Of a stretch of 64,000 nt of DNA, positions 61,397 through 64,000 are shown one piece after another. Within the stretch, counting starts at the first letter, position 1. Each line of letters begins with the position of its first letter. The notes beneath the pieces are model-generated. The model worked only from the letters and a program-made list of their open reading frames with translations, was not told the origin of the DNA and searched no databases. Made by a program: the position numbers and the translations under genes. The DNA is from Candidatus Heimdallarchaeota archaeon (GTDB lineage: Archaea > Asgardarchaeota > Heimdallarchaeia > Heimdallarchaeales > Kariarchaeaceae), in the NCBI GenBank assembly GCA_030149205.1, contig JASBSB010000007.1, positions 62,001-126,000 on the forward strand, read 5' to 3'.

Positions 61397-61729
61397 TTAT
61401 TCCTCATCGATCTCTGAGATATTCTTTAACAACTTAACTATAATCTTTAACAATTCAGCCTCATCTTTATTTATTATGGTATCTCGATTTGAAACGTTCC
61501 AGGTGTCTTCTAGGATCTTTGATCTCATTATTTTAAGTTTCTTTGTTTCATCTTTATCCATTATATTATCAGCAAGTGCTTCTTCTAGATATTGGTAAAA
61601 TTCCTTTAATTTTATTTCAACTTCATCAATTATGGCTGCTTCATCATCAGTGAGTATCCCATCTTCTAGGGCTTTTGTAACCAAATCGTCAATTAATTCC
61701 TCATACAACTCTTGAGGTTTTTTCTTCAT
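61397..61729 (-). CDS. Acidic helical protein with three EF-hand-like DxxxxDDE repeats
   Basis: 110 residues. Three repeats of about 30-40 residues: DGILTDDEAAII, DNIMDKDETKKL and DTIINKDEAELL. Each puts Asp, Asp/Lys and Glu at spacing like a calcium-binding loop followed by a helix, resembling single EF-hand halves or TerB-like helices. Charged, no membrane segment. Calcium binding is possible but unproven; true EF hands need 12-residue loops, which these only approximate. Confidence 0.75.
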   Translation of the reverse strand: MKKKPQELYEELIDDLVTKALEDGILTDDEAAIIDEVEIKLKEFYQYLEEALADNIMDKDETKKLKIMRSKILEDTWNVSNRDTIINKDEAELLKIIVKLLKNISEIDEE

Positions 61730-61858
61730 TAATTGATGGTATGTTAAATCTTCTTAAATTATCTTAATTTAAAATAGCAAAATTCAAATTAATTCAAATT
61801 TCTTTGTTCGGTTCAATTGAAAACCCTATAAACTTGAGATTTTAAGGTAATGCGATCG

Positions 61859-62866
61859 TTAGTTCGAAAATAGTTCTTCATCCTCAGCAGAAGTATAACT
61901 AATTATAAAGAGAGTAAAGAAAACTACAGCAGCTATAACTATTACAGCACCTTTGATAGCCAGAGACTGACTAACAAAATTCACTATGGTAAATACAGGT
62001 ATCATTATAAATCCAACTCCAGAAGAACTTCCACGTGACACCTTTTTTACCCTAGAGAGTATAAATTCTAGAATTCCTAAAACCAGTGCAAGTCCATTTG
62101 CTATTGTAAAAATTATACTTTTCGAATCCTGAAGATAAATTAAGAGCAACAATAAAAATAGACCAAGTTTGAGAAGATAGATAAAGCCATAATTAATATT
62201 TGAACGATTTCCATATTCATAGCTACCAATCATTAGAAACAAGATAAAATCACCAATTACAATTGCAATGGCAAGACTCAGTCCAAATCCAAAAAGCAAA
62301 TCAATATTATTCAACCAAATCTGAAAAACAATATTCCAATAATCTAAATAATGAACATAAAATGCCCCAGCAATCAGGATGGGTATAATTGATAAAGCTA
62401 ATGCAGGAATAAACCAAATAAGCCATGAGAACTTCCCAATTTTCATTTTATGAGACATGATTCTTATTACAAGAAAAATTACGAGTATTGTTATCAGGGG
62501 GCTCCCAAAAGGCAGAATTATGAAAATCAGAACAAACAGTGCGTTCACACCATAAAACAATTTTTGATCAATTCTAACCTTTCCAAGTGCCCTGCCCATT
62601 AATTCATAAGTATTTGCAAGTTTATTTGCTCGTAATATGCTAAAAATTACACCTGGAAGAGCAAAAAATATGGGTATTCCCAATATAACAGTAAGCTGTA
62701 TATATAGGTGATTTAGGTGAAAAAAAGGAATGAGGTTTAGAAAAGACTCCAAGTTCTTAATTAATAGCTCGTTCCAAAGTATTGTATAAATTATAAAGTA
62801 CGTGGGAATGAAAATTATTTGAAATAAGACGAGAAGTCTATTTATTAACAACCCATTAAATGACAT
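61859..62866 (-). CDS. Polytopic membrane protein of unknown function
   Basis: 335 residues with about nine or ten hydrophobic helices and short loops, no recognised transporter motif. The segment LGKVRIDQKLFYG between helices 2 and 3 is the longest charged loop. Stand-alone, low-GC gene. Confidence 0.7.
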   Translation of the reverse strand: MSFNGLLINRLLVLFQIIFIPTYFIIYTILWNELLIKNLESFLNLIPFFHLNHLYIQLTVILGIPIFFALPGVIFSILRANKLANTYELMGRALGKVRIDQKLFYGVNALFVLIFIILPFGSPLITILVIFLVIRIMSHKMKIGKFSWLIWFIPALALSIIPILIAGAFYVHYLDYWNIVFQIWLNNIDLLFGFGLSLAIAIVIGDFILFLMIGSYEYGNRSNINYGFIYLLKLGLFLLLLLIYLQDSKSIIFTIANGLALVLGILEFILSRVKKVSRGSSSGVGFIMIPVFTIVNFVSQSLAIKGAVIVIAAVVFFTLFIISYTSAEDEELFSN

Positions 62867-62990
62867 ATTCTAACAAGGATAAACTAGTATAAATAATTAT
62901 AATATTACTTATAATAATTAAGTAAGATTCAGATTGGAGATTACTTATCTATCGAAAACATTAAAGAGATGCATTTTATGAAAGTATATA

Positions 62991-63082
62991 GGGCTGATAG
63001 ATCAGGCCGGTAGATCGCTTCGCTTGCATCTATTTTATAGAAAGAACCGAAGAGGCCGCGAGTTCAAATCTCGCTCAGTCCA
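62991..63082 (+). tRNA. tRNA-Ala(TGC) with an 18-base intron
   Basis: Acceptor GGGCTGA pairs with TCAGTCC; D-stem GATC/GATC; anticodon stem CTTCG (63018-63022) with CGAAG (63048-63052); T-arm GCGAG-TTCAAAT-CTCGC. Anticodon TGC at 63025-63027, A37 at 63028. Intron 63029-63046 between 37 and 38 contains the hairpin TCTAT-TTT-ATAGA; mature length 74 without CCA, which is not encoded. A relaxed bulge-helix-bulge can be drawn at the splice sites. Confidence 0.93.
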
Positions 63083-63163
63083 TTTCAAGAATAATTCAAT
63101 AGATTAGGATATAAAGCAACATCAATTCCCTAGATTTATTTACAGAGTAATTTATTTCAAATT

Positions 63164-63400
63164 GTGTCAACCTTTCGTAAGTTTATGAGTTCTGTATACG
63201 ATGATTTACTTAATAGTAAGCAGTTTATGTGGATTATTTATGACTTGGTTATTTTGGGAGTGGGGATTGGTGGTTTTTCATTGTTTTATCATAAGGGATT
63301 GATCAGTCTTTCCAATGCGTTATTATTTGGCGTCGCCTGGTTTGTTGTTGTAGTTATCTTCTACCCTCCAAAAAGAATTCGTTCTAATGTACTGGTCTGA
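63164..63400 (+). CDS. Small two-helix membrane protein
   Basis: 78 residues from GTG 63164; ATG 63185 is an alternative. A TATA-like TTTATTTAC lies about 27 bases upstream of the GTG, favouring a leaderless GTG start. Two hydrophobic helices (about 22-44 and 50-68) and a basic end. Its last 40 bases overlap the convergent gene. Function unknown. Confidence 0.55.
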   Translation: MSTFRKFMSSVYDDLLNSKQFMWIIYDLVILGVGIGGFSLFYHKGLISLSNALLFGVAWFVVVVIFYPPKRIRSNVLV

Positions 63401-63999
63401 AATAGGACGAGACCAACATCTTCCAGTGATCCATTTATTCTAGGAATCCAATAGCCCACACCTAATTCGATGAGTTTATCTGCAAATTTCCATTGATGGA
63501 AGGATGGTTCTGGAAAATCAACAGTCCAATCTATAAGATTTGATTTTTCTGTTGAAAAGGTCTGTCTATAACTCGCTATAGAATTAACCCTCTTGTTATT
63601 CATTAATTCAGATTGAGCTTTGAGGTCTTGAGAGCTCAACAAATGGAAGTTTGTGGTTATTCTTTCTGATGAATGTGATAATAAAACTTTAACTACGGAG
63701 GATTTGATTTCTTTTATCCAAGTTGGATCCAAGGATAATTTATCAATCTCTTCAACCTTGAACTTTGTTAGGTTTGTTATCAATTCCAAATAATTATCAT
63801 GAATCTGAGGAAGAAAATTTTTTAGTTGGTCTCCAAACTCAACTATAAACTTTCCAAACTGATCACTACTAATTGAATATTTTAATGAATAATTAAGTCT
63901 GATGGACTGTCCAACATAATATTTGAAAAGTCTAAAATCTTCATTTTTTGAAATAACTTTAGAAAGAGAATAAATTATCCAAGCATCAATATATTTAGA
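63361..63999 (-). CDS. Hypothetical protein, truncated by the window end
   Basis: 213 residues visible. The frame stays open to base 63999 with no stop (SKYIDAWIIYSLSKV... can be read), so the gene extends beyond the window and a TTG at 63789 is internal, not the start. Mixed alpha/beta, no motif recognised; the C-terminus reads WKFADKLIELGVGYWIPRI. Convergent overlap of 40 bases with the small membrane protein gene. Confidence 0.7.
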   Translation of the reverse strand, partial: SKYIDAWIIYSLSKVISKNEDFRLFKYYVGQSIRLNYSLKYSISSDQFGKFIVEFGDQLKNFLPQIHDNYLELITNLTKFKVEEIDKLSLDPTWIKEIKSSVVKVLLSHSSERITTNFHLLSSQDLKAQSELMNNKRVNSIASYRQTFSTEKSNLIDWTVDFPEPSFHQWKFADKLIELGVGYWIPRINGSLEDVGLVLFQTSTLERILFGG

Positions 64000-64000
64000 A

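Overview
The window looks like chromosomal DNA of a low-GC archaeon. The support is: A/V-type ATP synthase genes (subunits I, C and K), an archaeal TrmI, NikR, a Mig-type mismatch glycosylase, two 6-pyruvoyl-tetrahydropterin synthase-like proteins, DUF35/thiolase clusters, a tRNA-Ala with an intron at position 37/38, and TATA boxes about 25 bp upstream of start codons (leaderless mRNAs) mixed with some Shine-Dalgarno starts. Several genes look bacterial in type (MetK, coenzyme B12-dependent ribonucleotide reductase, MTOX/MSOX-like oxidase, DinB and SRPBCC proteins). That mixture would suit an Asgard (Heimdall-like) archaeon, but the lineage is an inference and no marker here settles it.

Layout. 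1-2.2 kb: acyl-CoA genes (enoyl-CoA hydratase, thiolase, DUF35). 2.3-3.5 kb: a secreted, membrane-anchored protein. 3.5-11.2 kb: a very large Lhr-type helicase overlapping a winged-helix companion gene. 11.4-14.5 kb: small accessory genes (ArsR/SRPBCC pair, YHS protein, two tandem DinB proteins, DUF4256). 14.5-16.7 kb: two membrane proteins. 17-29 kb: an AT-rich defence locus whose core is a 1,925-residue DUF1998 helicase and a cytosine-5 DNA methyltransferase, with a Cas4-like nuclease and two large proteins of unknown family. This resembles type II Druantia and is the most interesting region. 29.1-31.4 kb: an oxidase and a short-chain dehydrogenase. 31.7-34.5 kb: a second, independent restriction-modification pair. 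34.7-37.5 kb: class II ribonucleotide reductase. 37.5-37.9 kb: an intergenic region dense in inverted repeats, possibly a structured RNA. 38-43 kb: secreted esterase, Mig-like glycosylase, NikR with a divergent cation efflux gene, DsrE and DUF1801 proteins. 43.2-48.2 kb: a methionine/SAM operon (split MetE, MetF, MetK) with a divergent HTH-CBS regulator. 49-52.3 kb: an operon of two thiolase-like proteins lacking the catalytic residues plus two DUF35 proteins. 53.2-57.8 kb: trmI and ATP synthase genes. 58-64 kb: epimerase, pterin synthase-like genes, an RNase H-like protein, membrane proteins, tRNA-Ala and a gene cut by the window end.

Working together: two defence modules lie within 18 kb and both include DNA methylation. 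A Mig-like T/G glycosylase 11 kb from the cytosine-5 methyltransferase could repair deaminated 5-methylcytosine. The metE-metF-metK order forms a complete route from methylene-tetrahydro(methano)pterin or folate to SAM, and SAM serves the methyltransferases. All functional assignments rest on motif recognition by eye; no database search was run.
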